This document shows, piece by piece, positions 35,793-44,822 of a stretch of DNA of 64,000 bases (within the stretch, counting starts at the first letter, position 1; every line of letters begins with the position of its first letter). The translations under genes were made by a program, and so were the position numbers. Source of the stretch: Nitrospira sp. (GTDB lineage: Bacteria; Nitrospirota; Nitrospiria; Nitrospirales; Nitrospiraceae); assembly GCA_036984305.1 (NCBI GenBank), contig BQWY01000001.1, positions 2,315,501 to 2,379,500 of the forward strand. The letters run 5' to 3'. The notes under the pieces were generated by a model, which worked only from the letters and a program-made list of their open reading frames with translations, searched no databases and had not been told where the DNA came from.

Positions 35793-36566
35793 TCAAGGTT
35801 GGAAACCGTATTTGACCAACAGTCTTTGAATGCGGGAGGTCATCAGAAAGTCCGAGAACTTCTCCGCAATAGGACGCAGGGGCGGCCGACAGGTGGACAC
35901 CACCGCTTGTCCGAAGTCCACGCGCACGGGCATGCCCATAGGTGCTTCATCGCTGATCCGTACCTGGCCGCTGTTGATCATATCCACGCGGTACACCAAC
36001 CCCACGTCGGCCTTGCGTGTGCGAATCAACTCGACGATGTCCACACTATGGGTCGCATAAATAATGTTGCCGTGGCTCTTGTACGCCGGATGCAGTTTCA
36101 CTAGCTCTTTCGCCGTGATGTCGCCCAGCGAGGACGTCTGCGGATCGCCGAGGGCAATCCGGATTTTTGGATTATCGAATGCTTCGTCAAACGAAAGCAA
36201 CCTGGACGGGGAATCGGAGGCCATCAAAAGAACGAGGGACGTGCGTGCGTACACACGAGGCTTGCCGTTGAGCGTGAGCTTCTTTTTGTACAGGTCCTCG
36301 ATCTCGTCGATGCCCGCCCCCAGGAAAACGTCGATAGGGGCACCTTTTTGCACTTGCCGAGCGAGCGTTCGGGAGGGCGTGTACATCACATTGACGTGCG
36401 CGTCGTATTCCTGCTCGAACATCGGCAAGATATCGTGGAACGCCGGCCGCAAACTGGGTGGGGCACCGACCGTCAGCGACTCAGCCGAGACGGGCCCACA
36501 TAGACCTACGAGCACTGCCAGTCCAGCCAGCCCCGCTATCACGCCTGTGACGATCCTTGTGTCCAT
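35793..36566 (-). CDS. modA: Molybdate-type ABC transporter substrate-binding protein
   Basis: 257 residues from ATG 36566, which gives a good signal peptide (GVIAGLAGLAVLVGLCGPVSA). The ModA-like fold is seen in LTVGAPPSLRPAF, GAPIDVFLGAG, RIALGDPQTSSLGD and DVGLVYRVDMIN. It binds an oxyanion such as molybdate or tungstate in the periplasm. No ModB permease or ModC ATPase lies next to it, so it is an orphan that must share a permease elsewhere or sense rather than import. The symbol is family-level. Confidence 0.82.
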   Translation of the reverse strand: MDTRIVTGVIAGLAGLAVLVGLCGPVSAESLTVGAPPSLRPAFHDILPMFEQEYDAHVNVMYTPSRTLARQVQKGAPIDVFLGAGIDEIEDLYKKKLTLNGKPRVYARTSLVLLMASDSPSRLLSFDEAFDNPKIRIALGDPQTSSLGDITAKELVKLHPAYKSHGNIIYATHSVDIVELIRTRKADVGLVYRVDMINSGQVRISDEAPMGMPVRVDFGQAVVSTCRPPLRPIAEKFSDFLMTSRIQRLLVKYGFQP

Positions 36567-36879
36567 TCTCCATCTCCCGAACAGATTCGCATCACAACCC
36601 ACGGCCAGGTATGAGCCGGGAACGTCTCAATTCTCCCTCGTTCCTCTGCAGCCTCCGCGAGGGAGGGCAAGATTACAGCAGACGTTGACCGCTTGCAAAC
36701 TCCAGGGATAGGCATGAAACGGTCAGCATTCCGCCCGGTCCCTCCGTGATGAATTGGACTATTTTATATCGGCGCACAAAGCACACCACATTGACTGGGG
36801 CTGATCAAGTACTGATAATGCGCTGCGCAGGCAGGGACGCATCCAATAAGGACCACCGACATGGCCGACTGATGCAGAC
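36567..36879 (+). promoter_or_regulatory. Divergent intergenic region with a strong promoter for the lipoprotein gene
   Basis: Contains -35 TTGACT (36791-36796), 17-base spacer and -10 GATAAT (36814-36819), oriented to the right and about 60 bases ahead of the ATG at 36880. The rest shows an AT-rich stretch near 36757 but no gene. Confidence 0.45.
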
Positions 36880-38358
36880 ATGAACCTGCTGACATCGTGG
36901 CTCCCTCGCGTTGCTCTCTCCGTGTCGACCTCCCTGTTCTTGTCCGGTTGTTCCGGGGGAGGGGATGGAACCGGCGATCCATCCGTCGCACCGCCCGGCG
37001 TGACGCAACCTACGCCGGCCACGATCGTCCCGCTGCCGAATACCACCCCGCAAACAGCCTCGGTCAATACCGCCACATCGCTCAAGCCCGGTGTGATCGT
37101 ATCGGACGATCGGGGAAACCGACTCAAGGATGTCACTGTCACGTTCAGCGTCGTTGAGGGAAACGGCACGCTCATAGACCCCAATCCGGTGACGAACGAT
37201 CAAGGTGTGGCCACGGTCGGGGACTGGATCCTCGGCCCGGTCCCCGGGCAAAACCAGTTGGTCGCGACCATTACCGGCCTCTCTCCGGTAGAGTTTATTG
37301 CCACAGGCACGCCGCAAGCGCCGCCCGCCATCATGATGAAAATACCCGAAACGGATCATCACAGTGCATTGGCCGGCACGCGCGTTGAGCTGTCACCCGC
37401 CGTAAAGATTCTCGACGACACCGGACACCCGATCGCAGGTATCGTGGTTGAATTCCTCATCGTGGAAGGCAATGGGACCATCGCGCCGACAACGGTGGTC
37501 ACCAACGCACAAGGAATTGCGGAAAGCCATGATTGGACCCTCGGTCCCACACCAGGGACCAACCTGGCATTGGCGATCTCACAGGGGCTGACGAATGTAC
37601 TGTTTACCGCCACGGGATTGGACCTGTCGGAATCCGGGCGTGTAACGCGAAACCGTCCTGACGAAAGTAGTGATCCTGCGGTGCAGTTCGTCTACGTGAT
37701 CCCCAGCGACGGAACGGACCGGCGGTTCGATGTCAGTGGCGCCATCGATGCATCCGTCGCGGTGTTTCAAAACTGGTTGCGCACGCAAACGGGGGGGCGA
37801 GTCCTGAGGCTCGACACCTATCAAGGCAGGCTCGATACGTTCTTTTACCGGCTGAGCCTGTCAGACGCGGCGATGCAAGCACATGATCCGTTCATCCGCA
37901 ACCTTCTCGAAGATGAGCTGCAGGCTGCCGGCCTGCTCGACTCACGGAAGATCTATGCCGTATACTACGATGGGTCGAGCCAATATGCCTGCGGAGGAGC
38001 GGCGTGGCCCCCGCTGCTTCCCGGCCAAGTAACGGCGTTGTATCTCCGCGGAACCCCTCCAGGCTCCATTCGGTGCGACACCACCCCGTTTGCCAGGTCA
38101 CACTCCGACCCACCGCGCTATCTGGAATTCGCGATGCTCCATGAAATCATTCACACCTTCGGAATCGTCGCGGAGAATGCGCCGCATCACATTTTCCCCA
38201 ACTACGCCCATGTCGGCGACGACCCTCGCGACCTCATGTACGGCGGAACGCTTCCCTGGACCCCCTCCATTCTCGACATCGACCACGATGACTATTACGG
38301 GGAAAACGTACCCGCCGGCGTGGTCAATCTCATGAATAGCCCGTACCTCACTCCCTAG
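36880..38358 (+). CDS. Ig-like (Big_1) lipoprotein with a C-terminal zincin motif
   Basis: 492 residues. Lipobox LFLSGC with lipidated C24 and a Gly/Asp-rich tether. Two tandem invasin-like Ig repeats at about 50-145 and 160-250 share the pattern VTFSVVEGNGTL / VEFLIVEGNGTI and VTNDQGVA / VTNAQGIA. The C-terminal ~230 residues carry HEIIHTFG (H421, E422, H425), a HExxH zinc metallopeptidase signature, with further His in NAPHH as possible third ligand. A surface-anchored peptidase is predicted. Family not identified beyond these parts. Confidence 0.78.
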   Translation: MNLLTSWLPRVALSVSTSLFLSGCSGGGDGTGDPSVAPPGVTQPTPATIVPLPNTTPQTASVNTATSLKPGVIVSDDRGNRLKDVTVTFSVVEGNGTLIDPNPVTNDQGVATVGDWILGPVPGQNQLVATITGLSPVEFIATGTPQAPPAIMMKIPETDHHSALAGTRVELSPAVKILDDTGHPIAGIVVEFLIVEGNGTIAPTTVVTNAQGIAESHDWTLGPTPGTNLALAISQGLTNVLFTATGLDLSESGRVTRNRPDESSDPAVQFVYVIPSDGTDRRFDVSGAIDASVAVFQNWLRTQTGGRVLRLDTYQGRLDTFFYRLSLSDAAMQAHDPFIRNLLEDELQAAGLLDSRKIYAVYYDGSSQYACGGAAWPPLLPGQVTALYLRGTPPGSIRCDTTPFARSHSDPPRYLEFAMLHEIIHTFGIVAENAPHHIFPNYAHVGDDPRDLMYGGTLPWTPSILDIDHDDYYGENVPAGVVNLMNSPYLTP

Positions 38359-38523
38359 AGCACACATCCATACCCCAGACCCCAGGCTCGAGCCTGAAGG
38401 AACTTAGACTGCGGCAATCGTTTGAGCGCTTTGACGAAACGCTCACGTGGTCGGGGAGCGACAGCGTGGACCGTGTCTGAGCCATGAACGTGCCTGTGGC
38501 AGGTGGGACTGCCGGCACAGGTA

Positions 38524-38958
38524 CTACTTGGCAGACAATTGTCGGATCAGGGAGACAGTATTTGCGCGGGTCGCGGTCTTGCCGATCATCACCACCGAAA
38601 GCGTCGCATCGGCCGTCAGCGCCATTGCCCGCCATCCTCCTTCCGAGTCCGGGTGGGAATAGGCCCGCTTCCCGAGATTGAGAATGACTTCGTACCCCGG
38701 AGCCTGTCGGGGGTCGATCCAAAAGCCGGGCCCCACACGCTGGATGATGACGTACGACTGTTCGTCCTTCCCGAACCACTGGCAACCGGTCCCCATGGCC
38801 GCAGGCTCGCCGGCATCCACATCCGTTCCCAAGAGGGACTTCATGTCGCCGACCGTGAAGAGGGCACACAGATTCGCAGGGGCCGCGTACGCGGGAATTG
38901 CAAACGTGCCTGCAAGCAGTGAAAGACCGATTGCAAACCGTATGAATTTCTGGATCAT
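38524..38958 (-). CDS. Secreted protein, DUF3558-like
   Basis: 144 residues starting at ATG 38958, where a signal peptide begins (IRFAIGLSLLAGTFAIPAYA). The mature part ANLCALFTVGDMKSLLGTDV...GTGCQWFGKDE has two cysteines in the arrangement of DUF3558-like envelope proteins. The frame extends upstream but without a better start. Function unknown. Confidence 0.68.
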   Translation of the reverse strand: MIQKFIRFAIGLSLLAGTFAIPAYAAPANLCALFTVGDMKSLLGTDVDAGEPAAMGTGCQWFGKDEQSYVIIQRVGPGFWIDPRQAPGYEVILNLGKRAYSHPDSEGGWRAMALTADATLSVVMIGKTATRANTVSLIRQLSAK

Positions 38959-39196
38959 CACTCCTCCAGCAGCATAATTGCCGCGAACGACGAGGCTAGC
39001 TTTACTCATCGCCCCCGCACACGACATGTTCGGCGACGGCCAAAAGCGCGCCAGCATGCCCGGTTCCTGGTGTTCCGTCAAGCCAACGACAATCTTTATC
39101 GTGTAAACTTGAATCCTGAGAAGGTCCCATTCCGAGTAGGAATGGTCATCTTGAACACAGTCAGCCGCCCATTGCCGGTCCCCAGCGAGTCAAGGG

Positions 39197-40222
39197 TCAC
39201 TCTTGCATGTCCGACCTGCGGCTCACTGTTCGCTTCATCGTACGGATGAATTCCACAAGGAGAGCGCCCTGATCTGCGGCCAACTGCGCATCGGAGACTG
39301 GGGGAACGACCCGCACGGATTGCCGCGCCCAACTATCGGTCCAGAATTGAGCGTCGGGTGCCCGCGGAATGCGCGCCTCTTCGACCACAAACACCCCGGA
39401 CTCATACAGCACTAGCCCGGGACACTCGGCATCGAGCGAATGCTGAACGAGCTCTATCCCGAGGGTCACCGTCTTGTCTTCCATTTCACGTTCCGCGAGA
39501 GGCCACCCCGCAGCCGCCATTTGTTCGAATGCCCGTTTGGTCAACCAATGGCCTGATTGACCTGCTGAGACGGACAGTTGAACGGTCCTGAGCAGTAGTC
39601 CTAGCAAACCGGCATCATCTCGTGCATCAGGCAAGTCGTCGAGCGACTTCGTGGGGAGGTCTGGACTCGGCGTGCTCGCTGTAGCTCGCGAGTGAGTGTC
39701 AGAGTGACTTGGTGCACCGTCCTTTGCCTCGCCATTCGCACGAGCGAATTCACTCAGAAACCGGTCGAGAAGGTGAGCCGCATCCTGCTCCAACTCCGTG
39801 GCCGAGAGGGATGGTCGTACCCGGGGTGCAGCACCCGCCGACCAGGCAGCATCACGCAATATGACACCGTTCCGCTTGATGGACACCGGTTCGACCAAGG
39901 CGATGGACGGTGCGTATATGACATGATTGGGACACACGTCCTCGATCGCCTCAGGGAGAACTGTGACGGTAAGGGTCGCGCGAGACACAGGAGGGGATTG
40001 TGTCGTCTCGGAGGGCGAGAGACCAGCCTTCTCGACCCGAGTCCTTAGATGCCTATACAGTTGTGGCTGCAGATCCGAGGGCGCGAGAACTTCTATCCGG
40101 ACCTGGTGTAGGTCGAGTCCACGTAGGAACGACGCTGATTGGGCCGCCCCCACATCCAACCTCACAACCGACCACAAGAGAGCGAGCCCGACACCCCATG
40201 TCCAACCACGAACGAGGCTCAT
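39197..40222 (-). CDS. Exported protein with two homologous domains
   Basis: 341 residues. A signal sequence (GVGLALLWSVVRLDVGAA) precedes two copies of a ~120-residue unit joined by a Ser/Thr/Pro linker (about 160-200). Copy one: VRIEVLAPSD, TLTVTVLPEAIEDVCPNHVI. Copy two: VQLSVSAGQS, TLGIELVQHSLDAECPGLVL. Each unit is followed by W(S/A), VRP/VVPP and a helix LLDRFLSEF / LLVEFIRTM. The fold is unknown. Such a duplication suggests a pseudo-dimer binding site. Confidence 0.72.
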   Translation of the reverse strand: MSLVRGWTWGVGLALLWSVVRLDVGAAQSASFLRGLDLHQVRIEVLAPSDLQPQLYRHLRTRVEKAGLSPSETTQSPPVSRATLTVTVLPEAIEDVCPNHVIYAPSIALVEPVSIKRNGVILRDAAWSAGAAPRVRPSLSATELEQDAAHLLDRFLSEFARANGEAKDGAPSHSDTHSRATASTPSPDLPTKSLDDLPDARDDAGLLGLLLRTVQLSVSAGQSGHWLTKRAFEQMAAAGWPLAEREMEDKTVTLGIELVQHSLDAECPGLVLYESGVFVVEEARIPRAPDAQFWTDSWARQSVRVVPPVSDAQLAADQGALLVEFIRTMKRTVSRRSDMQE

Positions 40223-40553
40223 AGCCGTGACCCTACCATGAAGAACCTGGTTCTCCCACTGCTACCAGCCATCTTCTGTTTCTGGAAAGGGTAGTTTACC
40301 GAAGTGATTTCTGTGGCTTGTGACTCGGTCCTCATCCTCGGTCTGTCCACACGCATACCCTGACCTTGAAGCCTGTCTTTCTACAACTTCGCCCCTGAAA
40401 GGAGAGGATTGATCATCCCATTTGGGGTCTGTCCTTGCTGCTCGCCGCGCCGTGCCGCCTAGTTCTGCCCGGGTATCTCGTCTAGGCCGACACCTATGAA
40501 CTATGCTCACGGCTGAGCGACCCTTGGCTGTCGACACCAACGGGCACTCATCC
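40223..40553. other. Intergenic region, nothing recognised
   Basis: About 330 bases between two minus-strand genes. No supported reading frame, RNA gene, repeat or clear promoter was seen. Confidence 0.4.
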
Positions 40554-41933
40554 TCACTTGTCACCACGGAGGGAATTTGCGAGCACCCGCCAAGCTACGC
40601 GTGGCGCCATCAAAGACTGTGGGGCTGCCAGCAGATTGAGCACCTCGAAGAATTTTCGACAGACAACCCGGTCACGCGAGGCCACCGCGTGCACGCGCTC
40701 CATGTAGGGATTGATGAACCATGATCCGAACGGCCGCCGGCCTTCCACTTGCGGGAAACGAAAATCTTCGCCCGTCGCAATGGTCCAGGGAATGTCCACG
40801 ATCCTCCCCACCCGCTGGTAGAACCTCTGCGACAGACCCTCAAGCCCCATCGCGATGCAGTCTTGGAGTGCTTTCGCCTCTGCTGCCGCGACGGACATGC
40901 CCTGCCCATAAATGGGATTGAAGCTGCACAAGGCATCGCCCAGTACCAGATACCCGGAGGGAAAGCGCTTCATGTTCTCGTAGAGCCGCCGCTGGTTGGT
41001 CGGAAACCGATAGCTCGTGATGCCGGTCAGCGGGCGCGCCGCCGACACAAGTTCATGGACCAGCGGTACCGGTAGATGCTCGGCAAAAGCCAGCCACTCC
41101 TCCTCATTCGTGGGTGGATAATCCCGAACCGTGCCCACCAGGGTGACCACCCATCGATTGCGCTCGGCTGCCAGCACCGCGGCATACCGTGTGCTCGCAG
41201 GCGGCGTCCCGGAAATGAGACCGCCAATCGAGTTGGATAATTCACCCGGACGTCTTTCAAAGATGCGTGTGGCATACCCGACGTTGATCCGTATGGAAAT
41301 TTCTACCGGCGGATCGTAGCCCCATTGCTGCAACCATTTGGGCGACTGTGAGCCTCGTCCGCTCGCATCGATCACGAGATCAGCGTTGAGGCGCTGCTCC
41401 ACCTGGTCGTCCCGCCGCCGCACGGCCACGCCAGTCACCCGGCCAGCGGTCTGATCATAGAGGGGATGGATCCCTTCGGTCTGCTCCAGAAACGTCACGT
41501 TCGGAAGGGCCTTCACCCGGCGGCGGACGGCCGTCTCCAGACACGGTCGGCTCACCGTGATGCCGCGGAGGCCGGACTGGTGACGCAGCTTCCATCGGCC
41601 GTATTGGAACCAGAGAAAGTCTCCCGTCACGTCGCCCCGCGGTGCCCCCAGCGCTTCCAACTCGTCCATCATGCCCGGGAAATAGTCGTCGAGCACACGG
41701 TATCCGCTCGCCAGCAAGCCGTGGGCATGGGCAGCCTGCAAGGCTCCCTTTCGCACCTCTTCACGATCCGGCAGCATGTCACGGTCCACGATTGTGATGT
41801 GGGAACACGAGGGGCTCAGTGCACGAGCGGCAAGCAGCCCGCTCATACTCGCACCCAGGATCATCGCAGAGGCAGGAGGGTTCGCCATCGCAGGCCGTAT
41901 ACGCAGCATGGACCCCGGTGAAGGGTCAATCAC
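40554..41933 (-). CDS. FAD-dependent oxidoreductase/monooxygenase
   Basis: 459 residues by the longest start (GTG 41933); ATG 41909 or ATG 41888 (MANPPASAM) are good alternatives. FAD motif AMILGASMSGLLAARAL, then the second motif YLVLGDALCSFNPIYGQGMS typical of group A flavin monooxygenases and geranylgeranyl-reductase/halogenase relatives, and DLVIDASGRGS in the middle. A halogenase WxWxIP motif is not present. The substrate is unknown; a lipid- or quinone-like hydrophobic substrate is possible. Confidence 0.82.
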   Translation of the reverse strand: MIDPSPGSMLRIRPAMANPPASAMILGASMSGLLAARALSPSCSHITIVDRDMLPDREEVRKGALQAAHAHGLLASGYRVLDDYFPGMMDELEALGAPRGDVTGDFLWFQYGRWKLRHQSGLRGITVSRPCLETAVRRRVKALPNVTFLEQTEGIHPLYDQTAGRVTGVAVRRRDDQVEQRLNADLVIDASGRGSQSPKWLQQWGYDPPVEISIRINVGYATRIFERRPGELSNSIGGLISGTPPASTRYAAVLAAERNRWVVTLVGTVRDYPPTNEEEWLAFAEHLPVPLVHELVSAARPLTGITSYRFPTNQRRLYENMKRFPSGYLVLGDALCSFNPIYGQGMSVAAAEAKALQDCIAMGLEGLSQRFYQRVGRIVDIPWTIATGEDFRFPQVEGRRPFGSWFINPYMERVHAVASRDRVVCRKFFEVLNLLAAPQSLMAPRVAWRVLANSLRGDK

Positions 41934-42313
41934 GATAGACCGTCATCTTCTTACGAAGACGGAATGACCGCAAGACCACATTTGGCGGTTTGGGTGAGAG
42001 TAAATGGACAGGGCCGGAAAGCAAGGCGGCGATCCTGTTCAGTCTCCTTTTATGCCATCACCGATGATAATGACGTGAGCCGCGCTGATATTTGGGCAGT
42101 GCGGCAAGCCCGGTGCGCGAGGCGCACGCCTGATGCTGCTGCAGTCTTCGGCCTCGGTTGCTCATTTCATCTTGGAGAGTTGTCTCACCGTTGAGCTCTC
42201 GCGCGCAAAGGTATATCGTTGCAGACGGGCAGTATTCACCGAACCGGCGGCCCCGGTTTGCCCGTCAGTTATCGCGTCGAGGTGCACCGGTCTCCATCAC
42301 TGAGGACAGAGCT
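41934..42313. other. Intergenic region, no gene seen
   Basis: About 380 bases between divergent genes. A short hairpin (CCGT...CTTC/GAAG ACGG) lies near 41940-41962 just ahead of the oxidoreductase start. Otherwise nothing is supported. Confidence 0.4.
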
Positions 42314-42550
42314 ATGTCGTCATCTGATGCGCGCGCAAGTTGGTTCGCTCATTTCCTCGAGGAACTCTTCAGCATGCCGAGACGGCATACCGTGGTCTTT
42401 GCCGTGGCCACCATCCTGATGATCGTCCTCGAAGTCGAATTCATGGACGGGGTGGAGGTCGTGCATGTGCTCGACTTGATCGGCTTCATGGCCTTCCTCT
42501 ATTTGACGTGGACCGCCTGGCGCGTCCACCGCGTCCGACGGAGTTGGTGA
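42314..42550 (+). CDS. 78-residue membrane protein
   Basis: Starts at ATG 42314. Two membrane helices (VVFAVATILMIVLEVEFM and VLDLIGFMAFLYLTWTAW) are joined by a short loop, and the C-terminus is basic (RVHRVRRSW). Family not recognised. It ends 125 bases before hydB and may be its own transcript, since a promoter candidate lies between. Confidence 0.6.
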   Translation: MSSSDARASWFAHFLEELFSMPRRHTVVFAVATILMIVLEVEFMDGVEVVHVLDLIGFMAFLYLTWTAWRVHRVRRSW

Positions 42551-42596
42551 ATCGATGCGTGTCGAGCAGACGCCCGGCATCCTCGCCGATCCGCGC

Positions 42597-42625
42597 TTGC
42601 AAGCCATCCAATGGCTGCGTACCAT
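42597..42625 (+). promoter_or_regulatory. Candidate promoter of the hydrogenase operon
   Basis: -35-like TTGCAA (42597-42602) and -10-like TACCAT (42620-42625) are separated by 17 bases and lie about 50 bases before the hydB GTG. Both boxes match consensus at four of six positions. No sigma-54 -24/-12 pair was found. Confidence 0.3.
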
Positions 42626-42675
42626 GATTGAACGGTCGAGGATGCGCCATTCTATCTGACGAGAGGTCCCACTTC

Positions 42676-43818
42676 GTGGCTGAGACGCACGAATCTCAAG
42701 TCGACCATATTCCCAAGTCAGCCATTCAACACCTGATCGACGCCCTGCGCACACGTGGTTATCGCGTCCTTGCAGCGCTCGTGCGCGATGGGGCGGTCGT
42801 CTGGGACGAAGTCGTCGCCGTCGCGGATCTCCCGATCGGCTGGTGCGACTCGCAGGAGCCGGGGCAGTACCGATTGGCACGCACCGACGCGCCCGACATG
42901 TTTGGGGTCGTCCACGGCCCCCAATCGATCAAACCGCTCACATTTGCCTCGGTTGAGCCGCTGCTTCAAATCGAACGGACCTCCGCCGGCTTCACCGCCA
43001 CGCCACGGCTTCCCCAACAGGACAAAATCGCCGTCCTCGGCGTCCGTGCCTGCGACCTCGCCGGGTTGGCGATCCAAGACCGGATCTTTTTGAATGACAC
43101 CTTCAAAGACCCTTACTACGAGACGAGACGCAAGAGCCTGTTTCTCATTGCCGTGAATTGCACCCGATCCCTGTCCACGTGTCTCTGCGTGTCGACCCAG
43201 ACCGGCCCGCGCGCCGCACGGGGGTTCGATCTCGCGTTGACGGAACTGGAGGATGGCTTTCTCATTGAAGCCGCCAGTGAGGACGGGCGGGCACTCGCCG
43301 CTGAACTTCCCCTCGATACGGTCACCGAGCGCGAGCTCCAGGAAGGAATACAGCGGATCGACGCCTGCGCCACGAGCCAAATCCGCCGACTCGACCAATC
43401 CGCGCTTCCACAGGCGCTGTACGACGCACACGATCATCCGCGCTGGGACCACGTGGCCGCCCGCTGTCTGTCCTGCACCAACTGCACCATGGTGTGCCCC
43501 ACATGTTTCTGTCACACGGTCGAGGAGAGACCGGACTTGGCGCACCATCGCACAGAGCACAGCCGGCTCTGGGACTCCTGCTTCACGCAGGAACATGGCT
43601 ACATTCACGGGAAGAACATCCGGCCGACGATTAAAGACCGATATCGCATGTGGCTCACGCACAAGCTTGCGGCATGGGTCGATCAATTCGGCATGTCCGG
43701 CTGTGTAGGCTGCGGCCGCTGTATCACGTGGTGCCCGGTCGGCATCGATTTGACCGAAGAATTGCCCGCGCTGTTGACGCCGACGTCCATGCCGGGAGAG
43801 GAACGTCCGACGTCATGA
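42676..43818 (+). CDS. hydB: Group 3b [NiFe] hydrogenase, beta (4Fe-4S) subunit
   Basis: 380 residues from GTG 42676 with a GAGAGG site. The C-terminal third carries two ferredoxin-type cluster motifs: CLSCTNCTMVCPTCFC and GCVGCGRCITWCPVGI. This matches the sulfhydrogenase/dissimilatory sulfite reductase-like beta subunit (HydB/HyhB) that relays electrons between the hydrogenase module and the flavoprotein. The first ~200 residues are a domain typical of the family. Its stop overlaps the hydG start. Confidence 0.9.
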   Translation: MAETHESQVDHIPKSAIQHLIDALRTRGYRVLAALVRDGAVVWDEVVAVADLPIGWCDSQEPGQYRLARTDAPDMFGVVHGPQSIKPLTFASVEPLLQIERTSAGFTATPRLPQQDKIAVLGVRACDLAGLAIQDRIFLNDTFKDPYYETRRKSLFLIAVNCTRSLSTCLCVSTQTGPRAARGFDLALTELEDGFLIEAASEDGRALAAELPLDTVTERELQEGIQRIDACATSQIRRLDQSALPQALYDAHDHPRWDHVAARCLSCTNCTMVCPTCFCHTVEERPDLAHHRTEHSRLWDSCFTQEHGYIHGKNIRPTIKDRYRMWLTHKLAAWVDQFGMSGCVGCGRCITWCPVGIDLTEELPALLTPTSMPGEERPTS

Positions 43819-44684
43819 GGACCACGACCGAACCGCCGCACTCCGTACCGTGGATCAATCCCTATATGATTCACGCGGCCATCATCATGGAGAAGATCCA
43901 GGAGGCCGAGCAGGTCAATACGTTTCGGCTTCGCCTTGTTGATGAGCAGGTACGGCAGGCCTTCCGCTTCCAGGCCGGGCAATTCAATATGGTCTACCTC
44001 TTCGGCGTTGGAGAAGTCGCCATTTCGATTGTGTCGGACCCCGACGAGCCGGAACGCCTGGACCATACCATCCGTGTCGCGGGCCGCGTGACCTCGGCGA
44101 TGGCGCACATGCAGCCCGGCGAGACGCTGGGTATTCGAGGACCGTTCGGGAAAGGTTGGCCCTTGGACGTCGCACGGGGCAAAGACGTCGTGATCGTGAC
44201 GGGCGGGCTGGGCTGTGCGCCGGTGGTTGGCGCCATCGATTACATCTTTCGACGACGGGAGCAGTACGGCGCGGTCAAGATTCTTCACGGCGTCAAGACG
44301 GCGCACGACCTCCTGTACCGCGAACGGTTCGATGCGTGGCGGCGGCACCCGAATACGGAAGTCTTGTTGACCAGCGACCAACCGGACAAAACCTGGCGGT
44401 ATCACGTGGGGGTCGTGACGGAATTGTTCGAGCAGGTTGCCCTCGTCCCTGAACAGAGTGTTGTGCTGATGTGCGGGCCGGAGATCATGATGCGCCTCGG
44501 AGTACCCGTGCTGATACGTCGCGGCGTTCCCGCCTCGGCCATTCACGTATCCATGGAGCGGCACATGGAATGCGGCATCGGCCTGTGCGGGCACTGCCAA
44601 CTCGGCCCCTACTTCATTTGCAAGGATGGTCCGGTGATGCGATACGATCAGGTGGCAGGGTGGTTGGGTAAGACGGGAGTGTAA
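43815..44684 (+). CDS. hydG: Group 3b [NiFe] hydrogenase, gamma (FAD/NAD(P)) subunit
   Basis: 289 residues, ATG 43815 overlapping the hydB stop. Ferredoxin-NADP reductase fold: FAD binding around FRFQAGQFNMVYL and AISIVSDP, NAD(P) motif VIVTGGLGCAPVVGAI, and a C-terminal [2Fe-2S] site in MECGIGLCGHCQLGPYFIC. It passes electrons between NAD(P)H and the iron-sulfur chain in the cytoplasm. A 138-base gap separates it from hydS, unlike the rest of the locus. Confidence 0.92.
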   Translation: MRTTTEPPHSVPWINPYMIHAAIIMEKIQEAEQVNTFRLRLVDEQVRQAFRFQAGQFNMVYLFGVGEVAISIVSDPDEPERLDHTIRVAGRVTSAMAHMQPGETLGIRGPFGKGWPLDVARGKDVVIVTGGLGCAPVVGAIDYIFRRREQYGAVKILHGVKTAHDLLYRERFDAWRRHPNTEVLLTSDQPDKTWRYHVGVVTELFEQVALVPEQSVVLMCGPEIMMRLGVPVLIRRGVPASAIHVSMERHMECGIGLCGHCQLGPYFICKDGPVMRYDQVAGWLGKTGV

Positions 44685-44822
44685 CCAGTACGGGGTGAAG
44701 ACTAGGGGCAAAGAGTGAAGAGTGGGGAGTGGGGAGTGAGGAGCCAGGGCTGAGGGGCTAGGAGAAAGCGGTACTGGACAGATGCTTGGCGTGAGCAGAT
44801 AGAGCCCTACAAGGATCAGACG
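44685..44822 (+). repeat. Purine-rich repeat between hydG and hydS
   Basis: The gap is dominated by G/A on this strand and contains near-repeats of GAGTG, GTGGGGA and AGGGGC units (44699-44767). There is no coding content. The low-complexity stretch breaks an otherwise overlapping operon. Origin unknown; an imperfect short-repeat tract or degenerate mobile repeat are both possible. Confidence 0.5.

Noticed and set aside
44685-44822. Possible CRISPR-like array from the repeated purine units
   Set aside because: The units are short, unequal and not separated by unique spacers; no cas gene is present.
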